64,000 bases of DNA from Ailurus styani (GCA_002007465.1 LNAC01000731.1:466267-530266); one strand, 5' to 3'; shown: positions 22,625 through 34,155, numbered from the stretch's first letter. The notes: generated from the sequence alone by a model not told the origin. Numbers and translations are program-made.

Positions 22625-22810
22625 GGGGCGCCAGGGTGACTTGGTCAGTTAAGTGTCTGACTTGATTTTGGCTCAGGGCATGATCTCAGGTTCTAGGATT
22701 GAGCCCCACATTGAGCTCCACTGTCAGTGGGTAGCCTACTTAAGATTCTCTCCCTCTGCCCTGCCACCACTCTATTCTCACTCTCTCAAATAAATAAATC
22801 TTAAAAAAAA
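22625..22810 (+). mobile_element. Carnivore SINE, plus (diverged)
   Basis: 'ggggcgccagggtgacttgg', 'gatctcaggttctaggatt' and tail 'aaataaataaatcttaaaaa'. Imperfect TSD: 'aagagtttggtgaatg' upstream and 'aagaatttggtggatg' downstream. Confidence 0.88.
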
Positions 22811-22825
22811 AGAATTTGGTGGATG

Positions 22826-23187
22826 TGTTTTAACATCAGGCTAAACCTAGCAGAAGAGTAATTTGGTGAAGTAAAAGATCAGAAGAAAATAGCCAGAATG
22901 AAGTATGAGCAAAAGGTAAAAATCAATGAGAATATAACCATAGAGAATGCATGGAGAAGGTCTAACATATATGTAACTGCAATTTCAGAAAGAAAGAGAA
23001 TAGGACAGAAGTAATATTTGTAGAGATAAGGGCTTTTATTTCACTAAATATTTCAGGGACAATTAGATAACAATTTAGAAGAAAAAATGAAATTTTATTC
23101 TTATTTTATAGCATACATAATAAAATTATTTCACTAGGGTGCTGTTCTACATATGAAAGGCAAAATAATATAGCTTGAATATAATAT
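22826..23187 (+). other. Mostly unrecognised; may be the start of the old L1 seen at 24414
   Basis: Its right end runs into the TSD of the L1 at 23204, and the sequence resumed at 24414 is clearly old L1 ORF2, so at least the last part is probably host L1. No clear match further left. Confidence 0.35.
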
Positions 23188-23203
23188 AAGAAAATACTTC
23201 TGT

Positions 23204-24397
23204 ATAAACTCGAAATGGATGAAAAACCTCAACGTGGGGCAGGAATCTATCAAAATGCTAGAGGAGAACATAGGCAGTAACCTCTTCGACATCGGCCACA
23301 GCAACTCCTTTCAAGACAGGTCTCCAAAGGCAAAGGATACAAAAGTGAAAATGAACTTTTGGGACTTCATCAAGATAAAAAGCTTCTGCACAGCAAAGGA
23401 AACAGTCAACAAAACAAAGAAGCAATCCACGGAATGGGAGAAGATATTCGCAAATGACACTACAGACAAAGGGCTGATATTCAAGACCTATAAAGAACTC
23501 CTCAAACTCAATGCCCAAAATACAGATAATCATGTCAAAAAATGGGAGGAAGACATGAACAGACAATTCTCCAAAGAAGACATACAAATGGCTAACAAAC
23601 ACATGAAAAAAATGTTCATCCTCACTAGCCATCAGGGAAACTCAAATCAAAGCCACATTGAGATACCACCTTACACCAGTTAGAATGGCCAAAATCAACA
23701 AGACAGGAAGCAACAAGTGTTGGACAGGATGTGGAGAAAGGGGAACCCTCTTACACTGTTGGTGGGAATGCAAGTTGGTGCAGCCACTTTGGAAAACAGT
23801 GTGGAGATGCCTCAAAAAATTAAAAATAGAACTATCCTATGACCCTGCAATTGCACTACTGGGTATTTACCCCAAAGATACAGATGTAGTGAAAAGAAAG
23901 GCCATATGTACCCCAATGTTCATAGCAGCAATGTCCACAATTGCCAAACTGTGGAAGGAGCTGAGATGCCCTTCAACAGATGAATGGATAAAGATGATGT
24001 GGTCCATATATACAATGGAATATTACTCAGCCATCAGAAAGGATAAATACCCAACTATTGTATCAACATGGACGGGTCTGGAGGAGATTATGCTGAGTGA
24101 AATAAGTCAAGCAGAGAAAGTCAATTATCATATGGTTTCACTTACTTGTGGAACATAAGGAATAAAATGGAGGGCATTGGGAGAAGGAACGGAAAAGTGA
24201 ATTTGGGTAAATCGGAGGAGGAGATGAAAGATGAGAGACTGTGGATTCGGAGAAACAAACAGGGTTATGAAGGGGATGAGGGAAGGGGGATGGGTTAACC
24301 TGGTGGTGGGTATTAAGGAGGGCACGTATTGCATGGAGCACTGGATGTGGTGCATAAACAATGACTTTTGGAACACTGAAAAAAATTAAATTAAAAA
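23204..24397 (+). mobile_element. Carnivore L1, plus, 5'-truncated, ~1.2 kb
   Basis: TSD aagaaaatacttctgt (23188-23203) and aagaaaatacttttgt (24398-24413). The body starts within ORF2 and runs through the stop at 24158 into the 3'UTR ('gagggcacgtattgcatggag') and an AAATTAAA-type tail. One of the better preserved L1 copies here. Confidence 0.93.
23219..24158 (+). pseudogene. L1 ORF2 C-terminal fragment (frameshifted)
   Basis: Encodes the C-terminal, cysteine-rich part of the L1 ORF2 protein (endonuclease/reverse transcriptase; only the last third is present). Frame one, 23219-23683, reads [26 protein letters not shown] and [16 protein letters not shown] frameshift near 23610 passes reading to 23658-24158, with [34 protein letters not shown] and [12 protein letters not shown], ending at a natural stop. 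No reverse-transcriptase core is included, so it cannot be active. Confidence 0.9.
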
Positions 24398-24413
24398 AAG
24401 AAAATACTTTTGT

Positions 24414-25052
24414 GATCTTATAGTAGGGAAATATTTCTTAAACCTGATTAAGAAAAGTACTAAAAGGAAAAAAATGATAACATAACATTCAGAACATCTA
24501 TTCAGCAAAGTGTCCAGAAAGGGAAAAGTGAAGCTATGGAATGTATTTGCAAAATATCTATTTGACAAAGAACCTGTAACCAGAATGGCTACAAATCTAT
24601 AGAAAAATGAGCATGAACATGCACTTCCAAAAAGAGGACGTCCAAATGATCAATAAACATCTGAAAATTTGCTCAACCTCCTCAGTTATGAGGAGAAAGT
24701 AAATGAAAACCACTATGTGATAATATAATTGATCCAATAAAATGGATCATACCAAGTCTTGGCAAGGGTGTGGGTCAACCAAAACTCTCCGACAGTGGTA
24801 AGGGAAGGATATATTGGTACAACCACATTGCAAAACTATTTGGCTCTATCTACTAATTAAAAAATGTCCTTACCCTACAACCTAGCAAAAGTATATTCCT
24901 AGTAGATATGTGAGCATATGTGCATGAAGAAAACATACAAGACTATTTATAGCAGTATTATCTAAAGAGTTCCAAATTGGAAATAATCCAAATGTCTATT
25001 AATAGTAGAATGAATAATTAAATCACAACAAAGTCATAACTGGAATATTATA
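24414..25052 (+). mobile_element. Ancient L1 ORF2, plus (first part)
   Basis: 'agtagggaaatatttcttaaa', 'cagcaaagtgtccag'-like, 'ccaaatgatcaataaacatctg' and 'ggcaagggtgtgggtcaac' follow L1 ORF2 order with high divergence. Interrupted by MER5A and resumed at 25246. Confidence 0.7.
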
Positions 25053-25245
25053 CAGTAATGATTCTAAAAGTGCGGTTTTTGGACCAGCAGCCTCAGCAAC
25101 ATCTGGAAAGCCATTAGAAATTCAAATTCTTGAACGTTATCTTACACCTAATAAATCAGAAACCCTGGGGATATGGGCCTATAAATCTGTATTTTAACAA
25201 ACCTTGGTGGTGATTCTAATATACTCTCAAGTTTGAGAACTACTG
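25053..25245 (-). mobile_element. MER5A (hAT-Charlie non-autonomous DNA transposon)
   Basis: 'ggaccagcagcctcagcaac' (25081), 'ttagaaattcaaattcttg', 'aatcagaaaccctggggat' and 'tgattctaat...ctctcaagtttgagaactactg' give the MER5A body with its terminal inverted repeats, in reverse to the usual listing. Inserted in old L1, which resumes on the far side. Confidence 0.85.
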
Positions 25246-25500
25246 TTCTATGATAAAAATAAATGAACCATAGAAAATGCGACAATATGGATGAGTTTCA
25301 CAAACATAATTTTGAGTATAAGAAGCTATATATAGTATATACTGTATGATTTTATTTATATAAAATCTAAAAAATCAGGCAAAACTAAATAGTAATGTTT
25401 AGGGATGTGTGCTGTGGTAGTAAAACTAGAAAGAAAGTGAAGGAAATGCTTACCATAAAAATCAACATAGTGCTTACTTCTAGGTGATGAAAAAGCAGGT
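25246..25500 (+). mobile_element. Ancient L1, plus (second part)
   Basis: 'gacaatatggatgagtttcac' and 'gtatactgtatgattttattt' continue the L1 ORF2 end and 3'UTR after MER5A. Confidence 0.65.
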
Positions 25501-26035
25501 AGAGATTGGAAGAGATTCTGAAGGGTATTCTGGGGGCTTATAGCAAGTTTCCTTCATCTAAATGAATCTTTCAATTTCTTGTCTGGGAGGCCTAGGCCTG
25601 ACTTCCAATGTCCCAAGGACTGAGTTGGGAGAGAGGTCTTTCCTCACAGTTGGCAGTTACCACTTTTTATCTCCCCTTCCAACATTTTCTTTTGTCTCTG
25701 TAGGTTTATGCTTTTACACAATTCCCCTTACTTTATTGGGGTTCCAGGAGAGAGAAAAAGAAATGTATGCATTTAATTGTCCACCTTTGCTTGGAAGCCC
25801 TCTATCATTAGGACTTTATTTTGCATGCTGTAAGACTTTATAAGGAAATGCTCTTTTTCTATGTTCATAACTTAAGAATATTATATGGGTAAAAAAGAAT
25901 AACCCTCAAAACAACAAATAAGAAATTCAAAATTTTTCAAGTTTTTCATAAGAACATATTATAACTAAAATTGTGTTTTTATTTAACTTTGTATAAATTT
26001 AGTATTTTCTCATGTTATTTAAATTATAAAAAAGT
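25501..26035. other. Unique sequence
   Basis: No repeat recognised. A 93-codon frame at 25562-25843 has no domain, and I do not call it a gene. Confidence 0.4.
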
Positions 26036-26564
26036 GACATGGTGAACAAAATGGCAGAATAAGAGACTACCCACTCTTATACACCCTTAGAAACGATAAT
26101 TAGGCAGCCACCCATAGACAAAAGTTCCTTTGTGGGAGATTTGGAATCCAGGAAGTAGGCTGTGAAACCCTAGTGGAGATTAGACTAAAGAGGATCATCT
26201 GGAGAAGTGTGGCCCATGCCCAGACAGCAGGCTCACCCACTGTTGTTCTGGCTATAGACTGAGCAAGAATCTTGTCCCCCTGTGGACTCCAGTATGGCCC
26301 CATTTGGCCATGGTACCATCTGCCAAGGGACTGGGAAGGAGTCACACCTGTCCATACCTCAGGTAAAGAGCTCACCAACCTTGGTCCTGGTTGTGGACCC
26401 TGAAGTGCCCAGTGACCTGACTCCAGGGATCCACTGGAAGACATGGCTATCTGTGTTCCCAGAGATAGGTCCACAGTCCTTAGTCCAACTGCGTATCCTG
26501 CAGCAGTCCATGAACTACTTAGGTGAAGTCTAGGAGAATCTCTATCTACCCAGGGGCCCACTGC
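26036..26564 (+). mobile_element. Probable L1 5'UTR-like segment, plus
   Basis: GC-richer block starting 'gaacaaaatggcagaataag' (26044), like the 'aagatggcggaatagga' start of many L1 5'UTRs, without a coding frame of known family. The region holds an open minus-strand frame (26100-26561, 153 codons) that has no recognisable domain. Direct follow-on by an L1 3' part at 26765 suggests one internally deleted L1. Confidence 0.45.
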
Positions 26565-26758
26565 GTCCTGGGTGGCTCAGTCAGTTAAGTGTGTGCCTTC
26601 GGCCCAGGTCATGATCTCAGGGTCCTGGGATGGAGGCCCGCATCGGGCTCCCTGCTCAGTGGGGAGCCTGCTTCCTCCTCTCTCTCTGCCCCTCACCCAT
26701 GTTCATGTTCTCTCTCTCTCAAATAAGTAAATAAAATAAAATGAAATATTTTAAAAAG
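26565..26758 (+). mobile_element. Carnivore SINE, plus
   Basis: 'cctgggtggctcagtcagtt', 'catgatctcagggtcctggg', 'catcgggctccctgctcag', then CT repeats and 'caaataagtaaataaaataaaa'. The first bases of the head are missing or altered. A TSD was not clear. Confidence 0.9.
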
Positions 26759-26764
26759 ATAAAA

Positions 26765-27335
26765 AAATAACAAGTTTTGGCAAGGATGTGGAGAAAAGGG
26801 AACACTTGTACACTGTTGGTGGGAATGCAAATTGGTGCAGTCATTATAGAAAACAGTATGGAGTTTCCTGAAATTTTAATAATAGAGCTACAATCCTACA
26901 ATCCTATTACTGGGTATATATCCAAAGGAAATGAAATTAGTACCTTGAGATATATCTGCATTCATGTTCATTGCAGCATTTTAACAATAGCCAAGATATG
27001 GAAACAACCAAAGTGTCTCTCTATGGATGAGTGGATAAAGAAAATGTAATATATGTATTCAATGAAATGTTATTCAGCCATAAAAAGAAGGAAATCCTCC
27101 CATTTGTCATAACATCTATGAACCTGGAGGACCTCATGCCAACTGAAATAAGCCAGGCATAGAAAGACAAATACTGCATGATCTTATTTATATGTGGAAT
27201 CTAAAAAAGTGAGACTCAGAGCCAGAGAATAGAATGGTGGTAAGCAGCAGTGGGGAAGTGGGTGAAATGGAGAGATGTTGGTCAAAGGGTACAAACTTTC
27301 AGTTATTCGATGAGTAAACTAGTGCACAGGGTGGT
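26765..27335 (+). mobile_element. Old L1 3' end, plus (first part)
   Basis: 'gcaaggatgtggagaaaagg' then 'tgttggtgggaatgcaaatt', 'tgaaataagccaggca' and 'tatgtggaatctaaaaaag' give ORF2 end and 3'UTR. A 90-codon frame 26777-27049 retains the C-terminal region with many changes. Split at about 27336 and resumed at 28126. Confidence 0.85.
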
Positions 27336-27339
27336 GATT

Positions 27340-27488
27340 ATAGTTACTGTTTTTAATTTTTTTTAATTTTTTAATTTATTTTTTTTTATTCTTTGCCCCA
27401 GGGGTACAGGTCTGTGAATCATCCGGCTTTATCCTAAAATTTATATGGAACCAGAAAAGACCCCGAATAGCCAAAGGAATGTTAAATT
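27340..27488 (-). mobile_element. Tiny L1 insertion with 5' inversion
   Basis: T-rich tail complement (27340-27395), then 29 bases of antisense L1 3'UTR end ('gccccaggggtacaggtctg', 27398-27426). From 27428 about 60 bases of ORF2 follow in the opposite, sense orientation ('aaatttatatggaaccagaa...ccaaaggaatgtt'). This arrangement is what twin priming yields. Confidence 0.65.
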
Positions 27489-28125
27489 TTTTTAAATGTT
27501 TAGTTAGCCAACATATAGTACATCATTAGTTTTTGATATCGTGTTCAGTGATTCACTAGTTGCGTATAACACCCAGTGCTCATCACCACACATGCCCTCC
27601 TTAATACCCATCACCGCATCCCCCCACCTCCCTCCCTTCTGAAACCCTCAGTTTGTTTCCTGGAGTCCATAGTCTCTCATGATTTGTCTCCCCTCTTATT
27701 TCTTCCCCTTCAGTTTTCCCTCCCTTCCCCTATGGTCTTCCATGGTATTCCTTATGTTTCACATATGAGTGGAACCATATGTTAATTGTCTTTCTCTGGT
27801 TGACCTATTTCACTTAACGTAATCCCCCCAGTTCCATCCATGGCCATGCAAATGGTGGGTATTCATCCTTTCTGATGATTGAGTAATATTCCATTGTATA
27901 TTGGTACAATATCTTCTTTATCCATTCATTTGTTGAAGGGCATCTCGGCTCCATTCACAGTTTGGCAAATTGTGGACATTGCTGCTATGAACACTGGGGT
28001 GCATGTACCCCTTCTTTTCACTACATCTGTATCTTTGGGGTAAATATTTAGTGGTGCAATTGCAGGGTCATAGGGTAGCTTTATTTTTAACTTTTTGAGG
28101 AACCTCCATACTGTTTGGAAAACTA
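27489..28125 (-). mobile_element. L1 3' end, minus, 5'-truncated
   Basis: 'tagttagccaacatatagtac', 'gtgttcagtgattcactagt' and 'cacccagtgctcatcacc' in antisense 3'UTR, then the ORF2 end to 'aacctccatactgtttgg'. It is of the 3'UTR type different from the 27340 piece. Confidence 0.88.
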
Positions 28126-28405
28126 ATACTGTATTATATGCTTAAAATTTGCTAAGAGAGTAGATCCTAAGTGTTCTCACCAGAAATATAAAAAATGTAA
28201 TTATGTGAGATGATGGATGTGTTAATTACCTTGATTGTGGTAATAATTTCAATGATATATGTATATGTATTTTATAATGTATTTGTACACTAAATGTATA
28301 TGTACATTTATATTATAAAGTGTATATTAAATCATTACATTGTACACCTTAAATATATGTAATTTTATTTGCCAATTATACCTCAATAAAGCTGGAAAAA
28401 ATAAA
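28126..28405 (+). mobile_element. Old L1 3' end, plus (second part)
   Basis: 'aactaatactgtattatatgc', 'gagagtagatcctaagtg', 'gatgatggatgtgttaatt' and 'caattatacctcaataaagc' complete the L1 3'UTR begun at 26765, with a (TGTATA)-rich stretch near 28255-28350. Confidence 0.85.
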
Positions 28406-28870
28406 AGTATCAGATAATTTTATTTTTAATAGCTACATAATATTTCATCATAGAAGCAAACAAGAAATTTATGTAACTATGTTACTATTATTTGATTTAG
28501 AGTGTTATTCCCACCCCAATTTTCCCTTGTTATGAGTAATATTGCAGCAGATAGCTCTGTGATTAAACTTTTGTCTGCATTCTTGATCATTCCCCTAGGA
28601 TACATTTAAAGAAGTCTACAAAAGAGGACAAACAGCTTGTATATTTTTCTTCCAGAAAATAGAATAATGTATTAATTTTTTCTGGTTATAGATGTAATAC
28701 ATGCTTGTAGAAATTTTCAGAAAGTGGATAAAAAGTAGGAGAAAGCAAGTAAAAATCATTCACAATCTCACAACCTAGTCCTAGAGATAATTGCTGTTAA
28801 CATCTTGGTATATCCTTCCACAAATGTACACAAATACAAATACAGATTTAAAAATGAATCTATTTCTACT
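28406..28870 (-). mobile_element. Probable ancient L1 3'UTR, minus
   Basis: Phrases such as 'agagataattgctgttaac' and 'atcttggtatatccttcca' resemble old mammalian L1M 3'UTR sequence. Highly diverged. Confidence 0.45.
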
Positions 28871-28874
28871 ACTT

Positions 28875-29918
28875 ATACTTCCTTTTTTAAAGTTGAGATA
28901 TAATTGACATATAACATTATGCAAGTTTAAGGTGTACAGTGTGTTGATTTGATACATTTACATATTTACAATATGATTAGCACTGTAACATGAGCTAATA
29001 CCTCCATCATGTCACATAATTATCATTTTCCATTTTTGTGTGTTGAGAACATTTAAGATGTAGTCTCTTAGTAACTTTGAAGAATTTTTGATGTTCCTGG
29101 ATAAATGTTTCATAACCTTAACATTCTGAGTACTTCCTTTTAGAAAATGTTTGTATCCAGCCTTAGAATTTCATATAAATGGAATCATATAATACATGGT
29201 CTTTTGGGACTAGCTCCTTTCATTTAGAATAATGTTTTCAAGGTCTAGTCATATGGTATCAGTATTCCATTCCTTATTATGGCTGAATAATATTCCCTTG
29301 TATGGATACACCACTTTTTATTATACATTCATCTGTTGATGGACATTTAGGGTGCTTCCACTCTTTGGCTATTATGAATAATGCTGTTATGAACACTCAT
29401 AGTACATGATTTTGCATGGATATGTTTTAATTTTTCTTGGGAATATATCTAGGAGTAAAGTTACTGGATCATATTTTAACTCTATGACTGTTTGAAGAGC
29501 TGCCAGAGCATTTTCTAAAATGGTTGCACCATTTTTACATCTCCATTAACAATACATGTGTGTTCTAGTTCTCTATATCTTCATTAGCACTTGATATTGT
29601 CCAGTCTTTTTTGATTATAGCCATCCTAGTGGGTGTGAAGTGGTATCTCATTGTGGATTCGATTTGTGTCTCTCTGATAACTAATATCTTGTTTATGACT
29701 TTAAAGGGAATGTCTTCATTTTTTTATGAACTAGTCTACTCTTTTCCGAAGAATTTTTGCCGATACCCTTTATGAGGTTCAGAAACTTCCATCTACTTTT
29801 AGTTTTTTAAGCATTTTTCTTATAAATGGATGTTGAATTTTAAGTCCTTTCTACATCTATTGAGACAATCATTTGATTTTTCTTTTCTTTTTAAATCTGT
29901 GATGCAGTGGATTACCTT
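28875..29918 (-). mobile_element. Old L1 3' end, minus
   Basis: 'gttgagatataattgacatat', 'caatatgattagcactgtaa', 'attcatctgttgatggaca' and 'gggtgtgaagtggtatctc' run in antisense L1 order. Coding is lost. It is cut at 29918 by the MER2 element's TA. Confidence 0.85.
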
Positions 29919-29919
29919 A

Positions 29920-30378
29920 CAGTTGTTTTCCCTTTTCCCTGGGGGTTACATTCCAAGACCAGCAGTGGATGCGTGAAACTGCAGATAGTACCAAACCCTA
30001 GATAAGCTATGTTTTTCCTATACATACATACTTATGATAAATTTTAATTTATCAATCAGGCACAATAAGAAATTAACGATAACTAGTAGTAAAATAGAAC
30101 AATCATAACAATATACTATAATAAAGTTATGTGAATGTGGTCTCTCTCACAATATCTTCTTGTATTGTACTCATCTTTCTTCTTGTGATGATGTGAGATG
30201 ATAAAATGCCTATGTGATTAGGTGAAGTGAGGTGAATGACATAGACATTGTGATGTAGTGTTAGATTACTATTGACCTGACAATACATCAGAAGGAGAAA
30301 CATCTGCTCCTGGACAGTGCTTGACTATGGGTAACTGAAAATGCAGAAAATGAAACTGCAGATAAGGGGGTATTACTG
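29920..30378 (+). mobile_element. MER2-type Tigger (TcMar) non-autonomous DNA transposon
   Basis: Starts CAGTTGTTTTCCC after TA at 29918-29919 and ends ...GGGGGTATTACTG before TA at 30379-30380, so terminal inverted repeats and the TA duplication of mariner-type elements are visible. The body has 'cattccaagaccagcagtgg', 'gcgtgaaactgcagatagtacc' and 'ttatgtgaatgtggtctctc', which I recognise as MER2. About 459 bp, no transposase gene expected or seen. Confidence 0.85.
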
Positions 30379-30497
30379 TATTTAGCATAAAAATAGCAAA
30401 ATTTTTACTCCTAGAATAAATACCTTTTTCCCAGGATATGCTATTTTTATACATTTCTACATCTGATTTGCTAATTTTTAATTTTTCTTTTTACTTT

Positions 30498-30686
30498 TTT
30501 TAAGATTTCATTTGTTTGAGAGAGAGAGAAGAGGGGAGGGGCAGAGGGAGAGGGAGAGAGAGTCCTGAGCAGACTCTGTGCTAAGTGCAGAGACAGTCAC
30601 AGGGCTCAATCTCATGACACTGAGATCACGATCTGGACTGAAACCAAGAGTCAATCACTTAACCAACTGAGCTACCCAGGCACTCT
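30498..30686 (-). mobile_element. Carnivore SINE, minus (diverged)
   Basis: 'gtttgagagagagagaagag', 'gatcacgatctggactgaaa' and 'caactgagctacccaggcac' in antisense. Confidence 0.88.
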
Positions 30687-30825
30687 TGTAGACATATTTT
30701 TGAATGATAATCCATTTACCTAAGGGTTATAAAACTATTCATTTTTACTATTTCTTTCCAGTTCAATTTTGGAAAGATAACATCTATATCTATCTGTCTG
30801 TCTCTCTCCAGTTAAATTTTAATAA

Positions 30826-30826
30826 G

Positions 30827-30877
<51 letters not shown>

Positions 30878-30889
30878 ATCTATCTATCT
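30826..30889. repeat. (TATC)n microsatellite
   Basis: About 12 perfect ATCT units, one slip (TATCATC) near 30878, then two more units. Preceded by a looser TCTG/TCTA stretch from 30783. Confidence 0.97.
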
Positions 30890-31383
30890 TTGGTTTATAC
30901 AGATTGATACAATTTTTTGGCATAACTTTATTATATATTTTATATATTTTTTTGTTGTCTGCAATTGGTTTCCAGACTTTGATTTGTTAACCCCATAATT
31001 CCTTCTACATTTGTTAGTTGGCATTCCAATGTAAAAAGATATTTTGCTCTTTATGTATTTATTTACTTACAGTAATATGCATTCATGTATTCTTATTTTA
31101 TTTGATAAGTTATAACTTATTACCATTATTATATATTTTGATACTCAAATAGTACAAGATTTGGCCAGTGAAAGCCCTTTGATAAGACAATTACATCCTT
31201 TGGCATGTGCTTATTGTTAATTGAGAACTTTCTTACTTTAAAAGGTACTCCAGACCCATCTTTTAATTTCCCAGCTCTAGCTCTGGAATGAGACATTTCT
31301 TCAAGGAGTCCTGGATACTATCTGTATTTATTGCCTACTGCAGTGTCATTGCTTTTAAGCCCTCTATATGTATGTATGCCAAG

Positions 31384-31384
<1 letters not shown>

Positions 31385-31436
<52 letters not shown>
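31385..31436. repeat. (TA)n microsatellite
   Basis: Perfect TA run of about 50 bases. Confidence 0.97.
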
Positions 31437-31439
<3 letters not shown>

Positions 31440-32192
31440 GTTCATTTATAGATGTAAAATGCAAATTTTTATTTTAATTTGTTATTATATAACATTAAAT
31501 ATGTTTTAATATATATAATAGTATGTATGTGTAAAAATCCAAGAGTTCACACTGATACCTCTAAATCTACTCCAACACCACAGAGTTGATTCTACCCTTC
31601 CTACTTTCCACAGTTGTAACTTTGTTTTCCAACAGTGAGAAATCTGGCTCCCATTATGCAAAATATATTTACTCATTTGCTAGAACCTAGAATGCAAAGA
31701 AAGCAGTTTTATGATTGCTAACCCATTTCACTGTGAAAAACAAACCTATAACTCAAGTTAAATTTTTTTTTACTTTTTTTTGTCTTTAGACTTAGGACAT
31801 ATAGTCAAAGCACTATGTTCAAACATTATTTGGGTTTATTCTGTCCCCTTCTTAAGCTTTGTTGTAAGTTAGATTCATTTGTTTCTGTTTCCATTTTATT
31901 TTATGTTTTTCCCCATCCTTCTTTATTTTAGTTTTTTCTGTATGTGAAACACTGACATGGTTCCAAAGTCAGAACCATAGACAAAAGAGTATTCAGAAAA
32001 GTTTAATTACCTCCATCCTCTATTCCCCTTTCCCATCCCCATCCTTTCTACCTTGTACCGCCACCCTGCCATAGGTACAAATCTCATTATTTCTGCTTTT
32101 TATTTCCTATGTTCCTTTTTGCATAAATGAACATTTATATATATTTCTATATTTATCCTTCTTATTTATACAAAAGTTAACTTACAATACAC

Positions 32193-32379
32193 TTTTTTTT
32201 AAAGATTTTATTTATTTGACACAGAGAGAGAGATTACAAGTAGGCAGAGAGGCAGGGAGAGGAGGAAGCAGGCTCCCCGCTGAGCAGAGAGCCCGATGCG
32301 GGCCTCGATCCCAGGACGCTGAGATCATGACCTGAGCCGAAAGCAGAGGCTTTAACCCACTGAGCCACCCAGGCGCCCA
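32193..32379 (-). mobile_element. Carnivore SINE, minus, young
   Basis: Close to consensus, with exact 13-base TSD acttacaatacac at 32180-32192 and 32380-32392. Includes the arctoid-type 'attacaagtaggcagagagg' segment. Confidence 0.97.
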
Positions 32380-33112
32380 CTTACAATACACATTTACACT
32401 TCGCTTTTTCCATTCCCTTAACAGTATATCCTGGAACTAATGTTCAGAGGTCTTCTTCATTCTTTCTTTAAAAATTATAATTAATAGACCTTTCCTTTTT
32501 TGAGAAGTTGTAGGTTTACAGAAAAAATTTAGCTAAAGGTATAGGGAGTTCCAATGTGCTTCTCACGTCCCTGCAATTTCCTTTATTTTTAACATCTTGC
32601 ATTCATGTGGTACATTTATTATAAATGGTGACCCAATATTGATACATTATTATTCAAGTTCATAGTCTACATTAAGGTTCACTTTTTGTGTTATACATTC
32701 TTCAGGTTTTGATCAATGTATGTTAACATGTATCTATTATTGTAGTATCATTCAGACATTTCACTGCCCTAAAAAATCTCCTGTGTTCCAACAATTCATC
32801 CACCCATCCCTTCCAAATTCCTGGCAACCACTGATCTTTTTGCCCTCTCAATAGTTTTGTCTTTTCCAAGATGTCATATAGGTGGAATTACACAGTATTT
32901 AGCCTGTTCAGATTGGCTTCTTCCAGTTAGCAATATGCATTCAAGGTTCCTTCATGTTTTCATGTCATGATATTTCATTTCTTTTGATCTCTGAATCATA
33001 TTCAATTGTATGGATGCATTATTGCTTGGTTATTCATTCACCTATTGAAGGATATCTTGTTTGTTTTCAATTTTGGCAATTATTAATAAATCTATAAACA
33101 TTTGTGTGCAGG

Positions 33113-33226
33113 TTTTTTTTTAAGATTTTAGGTTTTTAAGTAATCTCTATACCCATTGTGGATCTCAGACTTACAATCCTGAGAATAAAAGTCACATGCT
33201 CTACCGACTGAGCCAGCTAGGCACCC
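33113..33226 (-). mobile_element. Short-form carnivore SINE, minus
   Basis: 'gtaatctctatacccattgtg', 'cacatgctctaccgactgag' and 'ccagctaggcacccc'. Flanks 'tgtgtgcaggttttt' and 'tgtgtgtggattttt' are an imperfect TSD. Lacks the CT-rich region, like 9656-9808 and 35052-35146. Confidence 0.88.
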
Positions 33227-34155
33227 CTGTGTGTGGATTTTTGTCTAGAAATAAGTTTTTAACCCAGTTGGATAAAATATAAAGAAGTGCAATTGCTGGA
33301 AAATATGATAAATTTATGTTCAGTTTTGTAAGGAACAAAATGTCTTCCAAAGTAGCTGTAACATTTTGCCTTCCAAGGAGCAATGAAAGAAGAGTTCCTA
33401 TTGCTCCACATCCTTTGTAGCATTTACTGTTGACAGTGTTGTGAATTTTGGCCATTTTAATGGGTGTGTAGTGGTAGTTCATTGTTTTAATTTGCGTTTC
33501 CCTAATGATATTGAGCATCTCTTCCTAAGCTTATTGCCACCTGTATATCTTCTTTGATGAGATGTCTCTTCAGATCTTTTGCCCATTTTAAAAATGTGTT
33601 GTTTTCATGCTGTCGAATTTTAAGAGTTCTTTATATATTTTAGATACTGGTTCTTCATCTGATATGTGTCGTACAAAGATTTTCTCCCAATCTGTGGCTT
33701 GTCTCTTAACAGTGACTATTGTAGAGCAGAAGTTTTTAATTTTAATGAAGTCTAACTTATTAATTTTTTATTTTATGGATTGCGCTTTTGGTATTGTGTC
33801 TAAGAAATTATTTGCCAAACCTAAAGCCACACAGGTTTTCTTTTGTTATCTTCTAGGAATTTTGTAGTTTTACATTTTACATTTAGGATTATAATTCATT
33901 TTGGTTTAATTTTTGTGAAAGGCTTAAACTCTATATCTGGATTAAAGTTTTTACATGTGAATGTCCAGTTGTTCCAGCACTATTTGTTGAAAGGGTTATC
34001 CTTTTTATACTGAATTGCCTTGGCTCCTTTATCAAAGGTCAGTTGACTATATTTGTGGTGTCAATTTCTGGTCTCTTTATTATGTTCCATTGATCTATTT
34101 GTCTCTTCCACCTATACTACACTGTCACGATTAAAGTAGCTTTATAGTAAGTCTT

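Larger units (their letters stand above)
30945..32470 (-). mobile_element. Ancient L1M-type 3'UTR remnants, minus
   Basis: Old L1 3'UTR phrases in the expected order: 'gatttggccagtgaaagccc' (31159), 'gctctggaatgagacatttc' (31280), 'aagagttcacactgatacctc' (31541), 'acaccacagagttgattct' (31576) and 'cagtatatcctggaactaatg' (32422). Interrupted by (TA)n and by a SINE at 32193-32379. Subfamily not assigned. Confidence 0.6.

Noticed and set aside
26100..26561. 153-codon open frame on the minus strand
   Set aside because: Antisense to an L1 5'UTR-like block. Pro/Ser/Gly/Trp-rich composition without a domain, starting and ending at repeat boundaries. GC-richer repeat DNA easily yields such frames.
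30704..30907. 67-codon Tyr/Leu/Ser repeat frame
   Set aside because: Translation of the TATC microsatellite.
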